NCBI GenBank assembly: GCA_028571685.1
Contig: CM053154.1
Location: forward strand, 19,252,001 to 19,316,000
Direction: 5' to 3'
Length of the DNA stretch: 64,000 bases
Source: Heterohyrax brucei
Lineage: Eukaryota; Chordata; Mammalia; Hyracoidea; Procaviidae
Below the pieces are notes generated by a model that was given only the letters and a program-made list of their open reading frames with translations, was not told the DNA's origin and searched no databases. Shown in pieces: positions 34,421-46,204 of the stretch; the stretch's first letter is position 1; every line of letters begins with the position of its first letter. The position numbers and the translations under genes are program-made.

Positions 34421-37177
34421 GTCTAAGCGAGAGGGAAAGGAGGGCGGGATTTGGGGACTGGGGAAAAGGGGGGAGGGGTTATGGGGGGGAGGGGTGCTTA
34501 GTGGTTAATCCAGCGGGGAAACCAGCCACCCTTGGGCGGAAGGTGACAGAAGTGGTCAAAAAGAAAAATCAACCCTGCACTTTCAGAGAGCTTGGGGAAG
34601 TGAAGGGGCCGGCCAAAGTTCCTGGTCAGCCACAGTGAAAGAAGCTAGTAACCCACGAGGTTTTTCCCCTTTTTGTTTATTAATAGTGAATCATTTGATT
34701 AAATGTTAGGTTCCACTGCAGTATATAGGCCGAGCTGAATTTTGATCCAAAAGACAATCAAATGCTGTCGTGTTTGCCATTAAAAATAGCCTTAATGGGG
34801 GAGGAGGGGAACATGATTGTTTTAAATGTAGAGTGTTTTTTTTTTTTTAAACTGACGTTGGAGATGGTTGGAAGTGAGCTGGGATTCAAAGTCCTCTCTG
34901 CCTTTGGAGGTGAAAAGTTTGGGCGTTAACACTGCCGGGGAAAATAAAACTGAAAGTTCACCAGCCCCTGGGTTCAGTGGGGTTGGAGATGAGATCCCTG
35001 AATGGCTGGCCAAAGAAGACAAATGCAGAAGGCTGGGGCAGGAACTTGCTAACCAAAGCCCAGGACGGAAGACCTCCGGAGGAGCTGGAAAACCTGGGGT
35101 GTGAAGCAGGTATTGTTTTGTAGGCATTCACCCCCAGGAGCACATTGATTTACTACAAAATGAGGGACAGAATTCTGCTCAAGGAGAAAGGGCCTGGCTC
35201 TCCAAATAACAGTATTCTTGGGTGCTTGAGCAAGAACACTCATTTTCTTGCAAATTTCCAATGAAAGTTGATTGGAAACTACATCATGAAAAGATGAAGA
35301 AAAGAACTGGGGAAAAAAAAAAAAACCTATCACTAGGAAATAGCAATTACCTACCAGGAGCAGTGTTGATCAGAAGTGAGTGATGTACTCAGTTATCCCA
35401 CCCTTCCCTAGAAAAGCTAACTCGCTCTTCAGCTAGCCCACCAGCCTCTATGGTTTCCAAAAGGACGTAAATTTACTATGTAATAGAGAGTTTGGGGTTT
35501 CAGCAAAACTGTTTTATAGGCTAAGGTCCCAGAAAGAACACTACTAAAAATAATGATACTGAGATTGACAAGGCCGGCGAATTTCCCAGCACTGGGGGAG
35601 GCAAGTGGGGGGGACCATAACCATATTTGCACACTAAAAGAGTAAGATACAGACGAAATAAAGAAGATGGGGCAGGAGAGTGGAGAGTATGTATAACTCC
35701 CAACTTTAATATTAATCAGGAAATCAGAAGTGGAGGGAGAAAGAGCCTGAAAACAGGTAAAACCAATGTGTACATTTAATCAGACAGGATTGCATAGGGT
35801 ACAAAGCACAGGGCTAACGAGTCTCAGCAGGTAGGACCTAACCTTCAGACCTCATAAACAAATAAGGCAGTCACAGTGTCTAAGACGGAGTGTGGAGACA
35901 GAAAGGGGATTATTTTCAAGACACCAAGTGAAAATATGAAGAATGAAATACTTCACTGTTAAATCCATGTACAAATGGATTTACCAGTTTCCTTTTTTAG
36001 GTCTTTTGACTTGGTTGCTTTTAGAGTGACACATTTAGCAAAGTGACCATAGCTTTCTAATTGTCACCTGGACATTCGGTGTGCCTAAGTCTGTCTGTAT
36101 GCAGCGTGACTTTCCTGAGGCCCATTTTAAGAGCTTATTTACTTAAGCTGAAACACATTTATAGTAACTCAGTTCTATAGCAATTTCTTGGTCCTGTGCA
36201 CTGGTAGGTTTTGTTTTGTGTTTTGATTTTAAATCTCACCCTGATCTGAACTAAGTTGGATAATGAGGTCTACTATGTCCTTTATTGGACTGCCTGTAGA
36301 AGCAAAGGTCGTAAACACACTGAGCTGAGATTTTAGAGCATGTACTTACTTACTGTTTTGAATGTCCTGGTCTGCATTTTTATCATATGTAAATACCGAA
36401 GGCCTTTCTTCCAGTGATTAATAACTTCATCCATTTTGGCATATCCTTCTTTTTCTCATTCAAAGGGAACTCTTTTGAATCTTTCCTTCTTTAAATCTCT
36501 GATTTAATTAAGCAATTAAAAGTTATTCCATGGAAGCACATGTGCCACGTTTAATTTCATAGCTTCTGTGCCATAAAAAGGCTTGGGGAGACCAACAAGC
36601 TCTCAGAGTCAGTAACCCCTGAGTCTCTGGAAAGGCGTCAGGTGATGCTTGGGGAAGGGGGAGGGAGAAACTGCCATTGGCAAGCAGGCAGGTAATACAA
36701 TATTCAGAAAAAAAGTCAAGCTGGCCCACAATGTGGACATGTCATTTATAGATTTAGTGTGAAATTTTAAACAACAGGTGGCTTGCGTCCAGGTGTTGAG
36801 GCAAATTCTGTCTCTCAAGACTAATGACTTCTGGTTTATTGGACAGAGAGTTCTGCTCGAATGGCAGGAGTCTTTCTAAAAGCAGCAGAAGGAAAACAGT
36901 CCAGGTCTGCCTTTGGCTTGAGCTGAGGGATTTTTGTCACAGTGACCATAGTGGGGGCAGGGAGTATAGGGAGGATGCAGGGGGAGCTGTGACCTGTCCC
37001 CTGGGAGCTCATTCTTGGGGCCAGCCCAGGTCCTAAAACAGTCAGTAGACTCTTTGCAGCCTCTTCAGTCTGTTGCCCTCTTCTCCTTGTCCACTGTCCT
37101 CTGCTTCGTCACTTCTTGGCTCTCTGTTGAACCCTCTGAGACATATGTTGATATTGCCAAAAAGAAAAAAAAAATTT
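34421..37177. other. Upstream flank of TCF7L2, free of young SINEs
   Basis: No exon, AfroSINE or L1 recognised. 34660-34800 is AT-rich and motif-dense ('ttaatagtgaatcatttgat', 'gccattaaaaatagccttaa') and could be a conserved upstream element. An A/T run lies at 34837-34849. Confidence 0.45.
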
Positions 37178-37370
37178 TAATGGTTGCCACTGAGTTCCTT
37201 CTTACTCATGGCAACCCATGTGTGTCCGAGTAGAACTGTGTTCCATGGGATGTCCAGCGGCTGACTTTTCAGATCGTGACAGCTTCCTTCCATGGTGCCT
37301 GTAAATATATTCAAACCACTGACCTTTCAATTAACAGCTGAGTGCGTAACTGTTTGTGCCACTCAGGGAC
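37178..37370 (-). repeat. AfroSINE, long form
   Basis: 'atggttgccactgagttcct', 'ccgagtagaactgtgttcca', 'tcaaaccactgacctttcaa', 'actgtttgtgccactcaggg'. First of a cluster of six SINE pieces. Confidence 0.88.
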
Positions 37371-37449
37371 GTGTTGATTTTAGTAATGTGCGTTTTGCCG
37401 TAATCTTCAGCGAATAGTTACTGGGGTTACTTCCATATGCAGCTCTATT

Positions 37450-37597
37450 AAACCCACTGCCGTTGAGTCAATTGTGACTCATAGCAAGCCTACAGAACAG
37501 AGCAGAACTGCCCCATAGAGTTCCCAAGGAGCGCCTGGTGGATTTGAACCGCTGGCCTTTTTGGTTAACACTGAACCACTACGCCACCAGAGTTTCC
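37450..37597 (-). repeat. AfroSINE, short form
   Basis: 'aaacccactgccgttgagtc', 'gagttcccaaggagcgcctg', 'ctacgccaccagagtttccg'. Confidence 0.95.
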
Positions 37598-37637
37598 GTC
37601 ATCTCTAATTAGTAAGTATGAAAGGGAAGGTACCCTA

Positions 37638-37692
37638 AAAAACCCAAACCCGTTTCTGTTGAGTCAATTCCAACTTATATCAACCGTATGGA
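37638..37692 (-). repeat. AfroSINE fragment (3' end only)
   Basis: 'aaacccgtttctgttgagtc' and 'aattccaacttatatcaacc'. Only ~55 bp of the element is present before the next copy begins. Confidence 0.8.
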
Positions 37693-37696
37693 TCCC

Positions 37697-37853
37697 TGAA
37701 CCCTGGTGACGTAGTGGATTAAGTCTGCTAAACAAAAGGTCGGCAGTTCAATTCTGCCAGCTGCTGCTTGGGAACTCTTGTCGGTCAATTCTACCCTGAC
37801 CTCTAGGTTCACTGTGAGTTGGAATCGACTTGGTGGCAATCAGTTCGGTTTTT
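37697..37853 (+). repeat. AfroSINE, short form
   Basis: 'gaaccctggtgacgtagtgg', B box 'ggcagttcaattctgcc', 'gtgagttggaatcgacttgg'. Orientation is opposite to the preceding fragment. Confidence 0.94.
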
Positions 37854-37857
37854 TGCT

Positions 37858-37965
37858 ATGGCGCCATGGTGGCACAGTGGATAAGAGCGCAGCTGCTAAC
37901 CGAAAAGTCGACAGTTGAAATCCACCAGCCAATCCTTGAAAACCCTATGGGCAGTTCTAGTTAGA
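37858..37965 (+). repeat. AfroSINE, 5' part
   Basis: 'gcgccatggtggcacagtgg', 'cgcagctgctaaccgaaaag', 'aaaaccctatgggcagttct', then it stops where an inverted copy begins. Confidence 0.9.
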
Positions 37966-38107
37966 GTAGCATTGCTTCATACAGCTTTCTAAATGTAATC
38001 TTCATGGAATCACACTGCCACATCTTTCTCCCGCACCGCAGCTTGAGGGTATGAACCACTGACCTTTCAGTTAGAAGCCGGTGCTTAACCATTGTGCCAT
38101 GAGAACT
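37966..38107 (-). repeat. AfroSINE, long-form part, inverted relative to neighbour
   Basis: 'cactgccacatctttctccc', 'gaaccactgacctttcagtt', 'gtgcttaaccattgtgccat'. It abuts the preceding plus-strand copy and leaves two tRNA-like heads facing outward at either end. Confidence 0.88.
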
Positions 38108-41100
38108 CTTTAAGGGAAGTACAATCTTATATAAATGACCTTTTAGACTTTGCTGCTTCATATGGGAGTTAACAGTATTAGGTACCCATTGCAATGAGGG
38201 AATGTACCTACTGGGGACTATGAAAGTGGACTGGCCATAGACCTTGTTTCCTGTGGACCCTTCAACCTGACTCACCTGACAGGTGCAGGTAGATGGAACA
38301 TTTTCTCAGGTCCTTTTGAACATTCGTGGAGCCCAAGATTCTACCCCATCTGCGCTAAGAGGCTCACTGGTATACCAGTGAAGGGAACAAACTACTCAGA
38401 AAGCTTGGCTCTGAAATCTAGGAAAAGCAAGGAGAGTCTGCTTGCACTCACCAGAAGTAGGGAATAGGTATCGACAATCATATTCAGCGCGCTCGATCAC
38501 GCGGCAGGATTCTGCTAAATTACCCTTGACAGTGATCTGTACGTGTGTTTGTATGTGTTCCTGTGCGGTTTTTCTTTAAAGACCCCAGCTTCGAGATGGA
38601 TGATCTGTTACCAACACTGTGGGACTCATCTATGTGGGGAGTATACTGAATGAGGGAAGCCAAAAAGAAAAAAGAATCTGAAAGCATAAGAAAGCTATAA
38701 AATGGGGAAATGTTTAGAAGCCAAAGTCCTGATGCCACTGTGAGATCTTCTGTTTGCTTTCTGTTCTGCGTGGGTGATGGTTCCTTATTTGGACTTTGAG
38801 AAAGAGGCTTCATTAGACAACATAGGAATACTGAAAATTGGGCACCCTAGAGTTTTCAATCTTAGCAGGAGGGGCCAACACAAAGGACCCCGCTTCACAG
38901 GCTTCTCACCACCCCCCTTTTTCCAGTGGTTCTGTCAACAGATTTAAGAAGGCTTCTGCTCTCCTCTTAAAACCCCGAGGAACACTGTTCTCTTCTGGCG
39001 TTTTTCTGAAGTGCCTGGCTTGATCCCCTTGCTTCTGCTAGTAACGGGTCTGGGTAATAAAGTGACAGTAATGTCTGAGAAGCCAAGGGTTAATGGGGTA
39101 GATGTATGCATTTGTACACTTTTGTCACCTGCTTTCAGAAGCCGATCACCACCACTATAGGCATTTGTGGCAGCAGTAGCTTTTCGAAAGGCATCAGTCC
39201 TCCATAAATACAGCTTTCTTATTGACAAGATGTCTTTTAACCCTAATAGTAATGGAAGAAGGCCAATAAATGAAACATTTACTGCATAACTTGCCTTATT
39301 TTGGGGTGGTGTACAATTCCTTTCTAGCTGTCTCTAGAAGATGTTTTCAGCCTAATTTGCTCCCTAGAAATTTCGCTTGCTACAGTTATACGTCTATGAC
39401 GTTTTATTGCCTGAAGCCAAGTCTGCATAAGAACTTTCTTAAGATATACTTATCCTAATGGCAGGCTACAGGAACCAGGCTGCTTTATGCTGAATTATTT
39501 GTGCTACCCTGATATACAGGGCAGAGACTTCCTGATAGTCTTTGCCATAGGGTAGGTCTAACTGTTTCTGAGAAGGGGAAAAAAGGCAGGAAAAAGGTGA
39601 AAAAAAGTTTCATCGAGGTTGATTTGTACAAGTCTTTAGAATTAATAATTGGGTATGTATTTAACATATTAAAATGCCTAAGGTTTTCTTTTCCTGTTCT
39701 TTTTTAAGTAGCTCCAGTAACTCTGTCCTTTATTACAGAACATCCTTGTTCACTCAGCCTATTGTTCTGTTCAGAAATGTCATGGATTCCAAAGCACCTT
39801 GCATAAAAATGTGGGCACTTTCAGTTGAAGCAGGGACAATGTCAGACAACAAGGTGGCTTACGTCTGTTCCAGGGACAGAGCAGGTGAAATTTCAGGAGA
39901 GGACAATGGCATTGTTTCCCTTGTAATTTATCTAGCTGCAGGCTGCCACACCTGCTTCTGGCCAAATGCATCATGGGAGGGAGGAGCTCAAGGATCCATG
40001 GAGACTCTCAGGTCCAGGGCTGCTGCCCCTCAGAATCTACCTCAGCCCCCTACCTGCCCATCGGTCTTGAAGCAGGACTAAATCTCGCTCAACTCACTTA
40101 AGACCGAGGTGGAGTCAGCACTCCCTCTCGCCTCCCTTGCAAAACCCCCAGTTGTTTCTGTGTAACCCAGTGATGTTTTGGGGATGATGTTTCTTATGAA
40201 ACAGGCACGTGGATGAGGAAAGGGAAGAAGGTTAAATGAACGAGTCCTGGAGTCCAGAGTGAGTTTGGAGATCGCAGTGCAGGCAACAGCCTGGAGCACA
40301 CGTTCAGCAACACAGAGAGGATTCGGGATGACTGTCATCTTGAGCAAACTCGAGTTCTTAGTAGCCTGAGGGCACACTGTAAATACCTAGAGTAGGAGGG
40401 AAAGCATTAATCATTATTTCCTAAAGGTTCCAGGATTCTGAAAGGCAGAGGTTACAATGACCCCAGAACCCCATAAGAAGAAGGGTCAGTCCTGCAACCC
40501 CCGTCAGAGAAACGTGGTCTTTCTCTCTCTGTGTGTCCCCATGTACTGATCCTCCCAAGGACCCTGAGGGTCTGTTCACAGGCAGGGATGCATGTTCCCT
40601 TCTGTCACGGCTCAAAAGACCCTGTAGAAAGCGGAGTTTCTTGGCAGGGAAGAGCCAGCAGACACATCTTAGACCTTACCCACACTCCCCTCTCCTGGTA
40701 CCTTCTGAGCCACAGTGATGTCTGTGTGCCTGTAAGCCTTCCTAACCTTGCCATCTATCCAGCTACTGGGACCCACCACTAGCCAAAGTGACCACACCTC
40801 TGGAAGCCAGATGGGGCATTTCTCACGGATAGCTCTGATATTGGTGTCTTTCAGCCTTTTCTTCTTTGAAGGAATCTCACGCACACAGCTCTGTACCACA
40901 GGCATCTTTTTGCTATGATCTGCCTGACTGGTCCGTCACATAGTATCGCCAGTTACAAAACAGTATGTACTGTAGTTTTCTACATTATTATTATTTCTTA
41001 AACTACTGGGCATATATTGTTTGCATTACCAGAGAGGAAGAAAATGCTCTTTCTATTTTGAGAAGTCAACGCTCTTCCTTTCTCTTCTCCTTTCCTCTCA

Positions 41101-41299
41101 GCCCCACGGCTCCCCACTGAAGCTGGAGAGATTGCAAAGCAGCTGCTGTTTATACCCTAATGTATAGTTTTAACCCTGTTTGTCAAAATTTACTCTCATA
41201 CATGAGTTTCAGGGCATAGGATAATACTCACTTCATTTACAAACAAAAATGGCCCTCTCTCACCTTCCTACCCAAAATGCTCAGAAATCTGTTTGTAGA
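38108..41299. other. Intergenic sequence, nothing recognised
   Basis: About 3.2 kb without a recognisable exon, young SINE or L1. Short open frames have no identifiable domains. Confidence 0.4.
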
Positions 41300-41515
41300 T
41301 TTCACAGCATCAGCATTCTCTGAACATCTGCAAAGTCCTTTTTTGTACATTATCCTCCTCACAACCTTGCAAGGTAGAGAGGGCAAATATACCCATTTTA
41401 TAGATATGGAAACCAAGACCCACAGAGTTCCAATTGGCCTGGAGTCATATCCCTGGAAGGCGGCCATTCCAGGATTGGAATTCCAGCTGCCTGACTTAAC
41501 CCAGATCTTTTGTTT
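41300..41515 (-). repeat. MIR-like fragment
   Basis: 'attatcctcctcacaacctt', 'acccattttatagatatgga' and 'ccaggattggaattccagct' follow the reverse MIR order. Confidence 0.7.
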
Positions 41516-41824
41516 TTCTACCAGCTCTTGGGTCAAAACAATGACATAGTTTCTTCTGTGACATTCTTGGGGTATAAATTCCTTTAAAGTATGACTCAAC
41601 TCGTAGCTCGCCCTCAGATACACCGTGAAGTAGATAAAACATTTGTCTTCAAGGCCCATCCATTCCTCCTCCCACTTAAGCTTCTTCTGGGATGCCCAGG
41701 GCTCTTTTCTCAGTGCATCTTGCTTCTCACTCTCCACTCCCAAAAAATGTCTTTTTATATTACATTGAGATTTTTCAATCTCAGCACTGATATTTAGACT
41801 GAATAATTCTTTGCTTTGCGGTTT

Positions 41825-41892
41825 GATCTGTGCATTGTGGGATACTGAGCAGCATCCCTGGCCTCCACCCACTAGCTGCTAGTGACAATAAA
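41825..41892. repeat. hAT (MER-type) DNA transposon fragment
   Basis: 'gtgcattgtgggatactgag' and 'cagcatccctggcctccacc' match the core of the same family as 10755-10965. Confidence 0.6.
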
Positions 41893-42119
41893 AAGAATCT
41901 TTAGAAATTGCCATGTTCCCTGGGAACAAACTCACTCACAGTCAAAAATTCCTGGGAGAACATGACGAACTCATTCACTTTAGGAATCAGTAAGAGCAGC
42001 CACTGTCTCCACTCTCTCCCAGCCAACCAGGAGCTGGAGCAGAATCCTCTGGAGAGTTTCATCAAACTGTGACATCCCCCCCTCCCCGCACACTGCCTAT
42101 TAAGATCCCATACCCTGCA

Positions 42120-42405
42120 CCAGAGGGCATTGAGGTCTCACTAGAAGGATTCAAATCTTGGCTCTGCATAAGTGTGAACTCTTCCATAAATTATGCTGAC
42201 TCTATTTCCTCATCTATAAAATGGGGACATAATAGCTACCACTGACTGTTGTTGTAAGGACTCGCTGTAATAATCCAGAGACTTTCAAGCCTCCCTCACC
42301 TCCCTCTGTTGGCTTACAGGATTGTTGTGGAGCAGATGATCATCAGACATAAAACAGCACAGTCAGGGGTGCCTCAGGAGGGTTCAGTAAATCCTAGCTC
42401 TTAGC
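42120..42405 (+). repeat. MIR SINE
   Basis: 'gattcaaatcttggctctgc', 'tatttcctcatctataaaat', 'ggggacataatagctaccac', 'tgttgttgtaaggactcgct'. Confidence 0.85.
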
Positions 42406-42409
42406 TATT

Positions 42410-42568
42410 GGAAGCCATGGTGGCTTAGTAGTGAAGAGTTACTGGTGCTGACCAAAAGGTTGGCAGTTCAAATCCACCAGGGACTCTGTAGAAATCCTAT
42501 AAGACAGTTCCACCCTGTCCTATAGGGTCACAGTGAGTCAGAATCAATGGTAGTGGGTTTGGTTTTCT
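42410..42568 (+). repeat. AfroSINE, short form
   Basis: 'ggaagccatggtggcttagt', B box 'ggcagttcaaatccacc', 'cacagtgagtcagaatcaat', then ggtttggttttc. Confidence 0.95.
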
Positions 42569-43227
42569 TATTTCATTTTTAGCACTATGATTCTTTCCTC
42601 TTTGTTACTCCTCTCCAAAGTAACTGCCTTTGGAAAAGAGCAGTACCTAAACCCCAAAACAAATACATCTATACAGTGGCATTTCAGCATCGAAGGCAAG
42701 CTGGGCCATTGAGCAAAGATCCTTCAGGATCTGCGTGGTACTGTCCACAGGCAGCTGAAGTCCACTGGGTGGGGACAGCCTAACTATGAGAATCCCGCAA
42801 CCATCCTCCTTTCTCTGTCTCTCCAGGCAAGTCCCTCCTACCCAGTTGACAAGACCAAAGGCCCCTAAGGCTGCATCTCAATCGACTAGTAATTTAATAA
42901 TGCCAGCCTTTTGCAAACACTAATTAAGTGAGAACAGAGCTCTCCTTCACCCCCGACCCCGGTCCCCGGAAAGAAATCCTGTCACCCTCCCACCCTTGGC
43001 CCCTGCTTTCAAGCGGGAGCAACCAGGAGGTGGCTTCTGGGAAAGGTGACTGGTGTCAGGTGGAAAAGGGAGGAAGAGAGAGAAGACTAGGGTATAGAAC
43101 TCCAGGGGATCGGTCCAGAAAGCAAAGCTACTGCTAACTACTCTTGGCTGGATTTTCTCCTTCTTACCCTTCCACTTTACAGGTGAGGGTATCAGACAGC
43201 CAGGCTGCTAGGTATTACAAATGGTTA
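42569..43227. other. Intergenic sequence, nothing recognised
   Basis: No exon or classifiable repeat. Confidence 0.4.
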
Positions 43228-43375
43228 AACTCATTGCCATCAAATCAACCCCTACGACACTATAGGACTTAGTAAAACTGCTTCACAGGGTTTCCAAGGA
43301 GTGGTTAGTGGATTGGGACTGCCAACCTTTCGGTTAGCAGCCAAGTTCTTCACCACTGTGTCACCGGGGTTTCTG
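43228..43375 (-). repeat. AfroSINE, short form
   Basis: 'aaactcattgccatcaaatc', 'gggtttccaaggagtggtta', 'tcaccactgtgtcaccgggg'. Abuts the next copy head to head. Confidence 0.92.
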
Positions 43376-43590
43376 TTGCAAATGGTTAAGCATGTGGCTA
43401 CTAAATAAGAGGTTGGCTCTTTGAATCCCCCTAAAGGCACATCAGAAGAAAGGCCTGGTGATCTACTTCTGAAAAATCAGTCACTGAAAATCCAGTGGAG
43501 CACAGTTCTGCTCTGACACATGTGAAGCTGCCATCAGTCAAAACTGACTCAACAAAGATTGTTGTTTGTTTGTTTGTTTTAAATTGGAGA
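43376..43590 (+). repeat. AfroSINE, long form
   Basis: 'ggttaagcatgtggctacta', 'aggcctggtgatctacttct', 'gtcaaaactgactcaacaaa', followed by a TTG/GTTT-rich tail. Confidence 0.9.
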
Positions 43591-43709
43591 CCCCTTTTGA
43601 GAATCCACATCTGTGTTTCAACTTTCTCTTTAGGAAAATGCACTCATGCTTAAGTTTTTGCAAATGATTGCTGGACTTATATGAAGATTCATTGCACTAA
43701 ATAACTGTA

Positions 43710-43915
43710 AGGAGCCTCTGGGTGGCACAGTTAAGTACTCGACTACTAAGCAAAAAGTTGGCAATTCAAATCTACTCAGAGAATTGCAGAAGAAAAGCCT
43801 GACAATCAGCTTTTTGAAAGGTCACAGCCTTGAAAACACTATGTAGTGGTTCTGCTTTGCACACATCAGGCCACTAAGAGTTGGGGTCACCAACAGTTGG
43901 AACCCACTTGATGCA
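43710..43915 (+). repeat. AfroSINE, long form
   Basis: 'aggagcctctgggtggcaca', 'ggcaattcaaatctactcag', 'agcctgacaatcagcttttt', 'acagttggaacccacttgat'. Confidence 0.9.
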
Positions 43916-44055
43916 AATATTTGCTTTGTTTGTAAATAATCAGAAATCAAATCTTATGTTTGTTGAGTCTCTCGCAATTTAAAAGGCATTCTCCAATAGG
44001 CAAGCAGTAGAGCCTGGAGGTAAATAAACCATGTGAGTTCTAGAGGGAGAGGTTT

Positions 44056-44260
44056 CTGTTATGTGCTATCTAGTTGATTCTATTCCCACTCTAGGTGGAC
44101 CCTGTATAACAGAGTAGAATTGCCACGTTGAGCTGCCCCACAGAGTTTTCTTGGACGCAGTTGCCTGAGAAGCTGATAAACAGGTCTTTCTTCCATAGAG
44201 CGGCTAGGTGGGTTTGAACAGCTGCCCTTTCTGTTAGGAGCTGAGCTCTAAAAGAAAAAC
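44056..44260 (-). repeat. AfroSINE, long form, diverged
   Basis: 'gtgctatctagttgattcta', 'gagctgccccacagagtttt', 'ggtgggtttgaacagctgcc', 'ctgttaggagctgagctcta'. A further short SINE-like remnant follows to about 44335. Confidence 0.82.
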
Positions 44261-44389
44261 ATTGCCATCCAGTTGATTCTAGCTCAAAGAGAGTGTCAAA
44301 TGCCTGTCACCAGCTGGGTTGCTTTGAACCAGGTATTTCACCTTCCTTACACTTTTAAAATAAGTTCAGAACCCATATTTACATCTTAA

Positions 44390-44770
44390 TTTGGTTGCTT
44401 TGACTTCCTCCTGGAGTCTCTACTTTATTTAAGAAAGGGCTATTCACCACCAGGAACGCAGGACTTGTTTGTCAGACACGGGTTTTGCAAGTATCTTTTC
44501 CCTCTCTGCGGCTTGCCTTTTTACCCTCATGATGGTATATTTTGATGAACAGAAGTTTTCAATTTGGTAAACTTGATGGCTATTGTTTTTTGTGGGGGGC
44601 TTAAGAAATGTTTGCCTGTCCCAAAGTTATAAAGATGTTCTCCTGTGTTCCCTTCTAGAAGCACTGTTGTTTTATCTTTCACGTTCATGTCTCAGTCAGT
44701 CTGGGCTTGTTTTGTCTGTGATGTATCTCTACCTATTAATTTTTAGTTATCTTTCAGCTTCACAATTCCA
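44390..44770 (-). repeat. L1 LINE fragment
   Basis: 'tctctgcggcttgccttttt', 'aacagaagttttcaatttgg', 'aagaaatgtttgcctgtccc' and 'aaagatgttctcctgtgttc' follow the order of antisense L1 ORF2/3' sequence. Confidence 0.7.
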
Positions 44771-44791
44771 TAGAAGCCATATTTATACATA

Positions 44792-45361
44792 TGAGGTCTG
44801 AAAATTATATTCATATACTGAACTCATCCTACAAAAAGTGCTACTACATCCCTCACTACTGAATATCACTACAGTCACCTTTAAGGCACACCCCTTGGGA
44901 AGCTAGGCACCAACGCCAGGGCCTAGTCCACCCTTCAAAGCAATTTTGGAACTCGTTTTCTGGAATGGCAATCAGAGCTGTTGTTGTATTACACTGGATG
45001 TCCTGAATGTCATCCAAATGTCTTCCTTTCAATATTTCCTTTACCTTAAGGGAAAGAAAAAAGATCACTGGTGGCCAGATCAGATGAGTAGAGAGGGTGT
45101 TCCAATACAGTTATTTGTTTACTGTCTAAAAACTCCCTCACAAGCAACTATACAGTTAAGTTTGCGAACTTGCTACCACACCACTGTGCACAATGGCCAT
45201 TCCAGAAAAATCCAAAATTGCTTTGAAGGGTGGACTAGGTGCTGAAGTCGGTGCATAACTTCCCAAAGGGAGAACTTTGAAGGTGACTATGATGACATTC
45301 AGTGATGAGGTATGTAGCACTCAGAACAAGTAAGTTCTTGGACTTAATTGTCGGACCTCAC
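44792..45361 (-). mobile_element. Fold-back mariner-type DNA transposon
   Basis: Both ends are copies of the same transposon end in opposite orientation. Bases 44792-~44985 match the reverse complement of ~45190-45361 over about 170 bp, for example 'cctagtccacccttcaaagc' at both ends, inside termini 'tgaggtctgaaaattat' and its diverged mirror. The middle carries the 3' part of a mariner transposase frame on the minus strand. A plain mariner has short (~30 bp) terminal repeats, so this copy looks like an internally rearranged, palindromic derivative. Immobile on its own. Confidence 0.85.
44856..45140 (-). pseudogene. Mariner transposase C-terminal remnant, frameshifted
   Basis: On the minus strand, one frame reads LDSKQITVLEHPLYSSDLAT and continues SDLFSFP before a stop. 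This resembles the mariner 'YSPDLAPxD' block that carries the third catalytic aspartate. After a frameshift, the neighbouring frame reads LKVKEILKGRHLDDIQDIQ, then NCFEGWTRPWRWCLASQG near the C-terminus, as mariner transposases do. The N-terminal DNA-binding part and the first two catalytic aspartates are absent. Decayed and non-functional. Confidence 0.8.
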
Positions 45362-45984
45362 ACACTAATATCATAATTAGATAGTTCCATTCCATCCAAG
45401 AAAGAATCACTAAGCATCTTCACACATGCCAAGACGTTGTCCAGAGGCTGAGAATTTGACTGCTTGAACTGGCAGGGCTTCCATTCACAGAGATCTCCCA
45501 GTCAGTCTCCTGTCGGTGTGGGTACCCCAGATCCATGAATGGTTCTTGCCACCACCCGCAATGTCTCCTGAGGTTCCTCTTAGAAGCAAGGTCCACCTCA
45601 GATCTCCTTCCAAAGGCTGGGACTTGACACCTGACCTTGGAGCCTGGGCAGGGAAATGGAGAGCATGCGTACAAGTGTTACTCCTTCTGGGGGGGGGACT
45701 CTGATTGAAGGCTCTGTGGGAGACGTGGAGACCCTGATCACTTGTGGCTGAGAGCCTACATTCCAGCCAAGTCAGCAGTGGGAAAGACATGCTGCCAGAG
45801 CAGGTGGCATTACTCAGAAATCCCCAGGACAATGAAAATATAGGCAGCAGAACAGTAAATAAACTATGAGTGACCTTTATGGTACCTGATTTTATTATAC
45901 CTTTGCTGCTTTGCCATCCTTGTGAGCTCTTCAATTGTATAACTAATACCCAGCTATCATTTTCTTAGGCCAAAGAGTAAAAAA
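45362..45984. other. Intergenic sequence, unclassified
   Basis: No exon or repeat family identified. The 149-codon minus-strand open frame at 45485-45934 shows no recognisable domain. Confidence 0.4.
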
Positions 45985-46145
45985 AAAAAAACCACTACTT
46001 GCAAGTCAATTCTGACTTGTAGAGTTTCCAAAGCTCTAAATCTCTACAAAGCCAACTGCTACATCTTTCTCCTGTGGAACAGCTAGTGGTTTCAAACCTC
46101 TGACCTTTCAGCTAGAAGTCAGTCATTAACCACTGTGCCACTAGG
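45985..46145 (-). repeat. AfroSINE, long form
   Basis: 'actgctacatctttctcctg', 'caaacctctgacctttcagc', 'aaccactgtgccactaggga', with the A-rich tail at 45979-45992. Confidence 0.88.
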
Positions 46146-46204
46146 GAATGCGTTTGTAAAGGGACAACAACGTCAACCTCAATTCCCAATGTTCTATCCT
46201 TCAA

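Noticed and set aside
41237..41872. 211-codon minus-strand open frame
   Set aside because: It overlaps MIR and hAT relics and shows no recognisable domain or splice structure.
44856..45140. Functional mariner transposase gene
   Set aside because: Only the C-terminal part is present, frameshifted and with the N-terminal domains missing.
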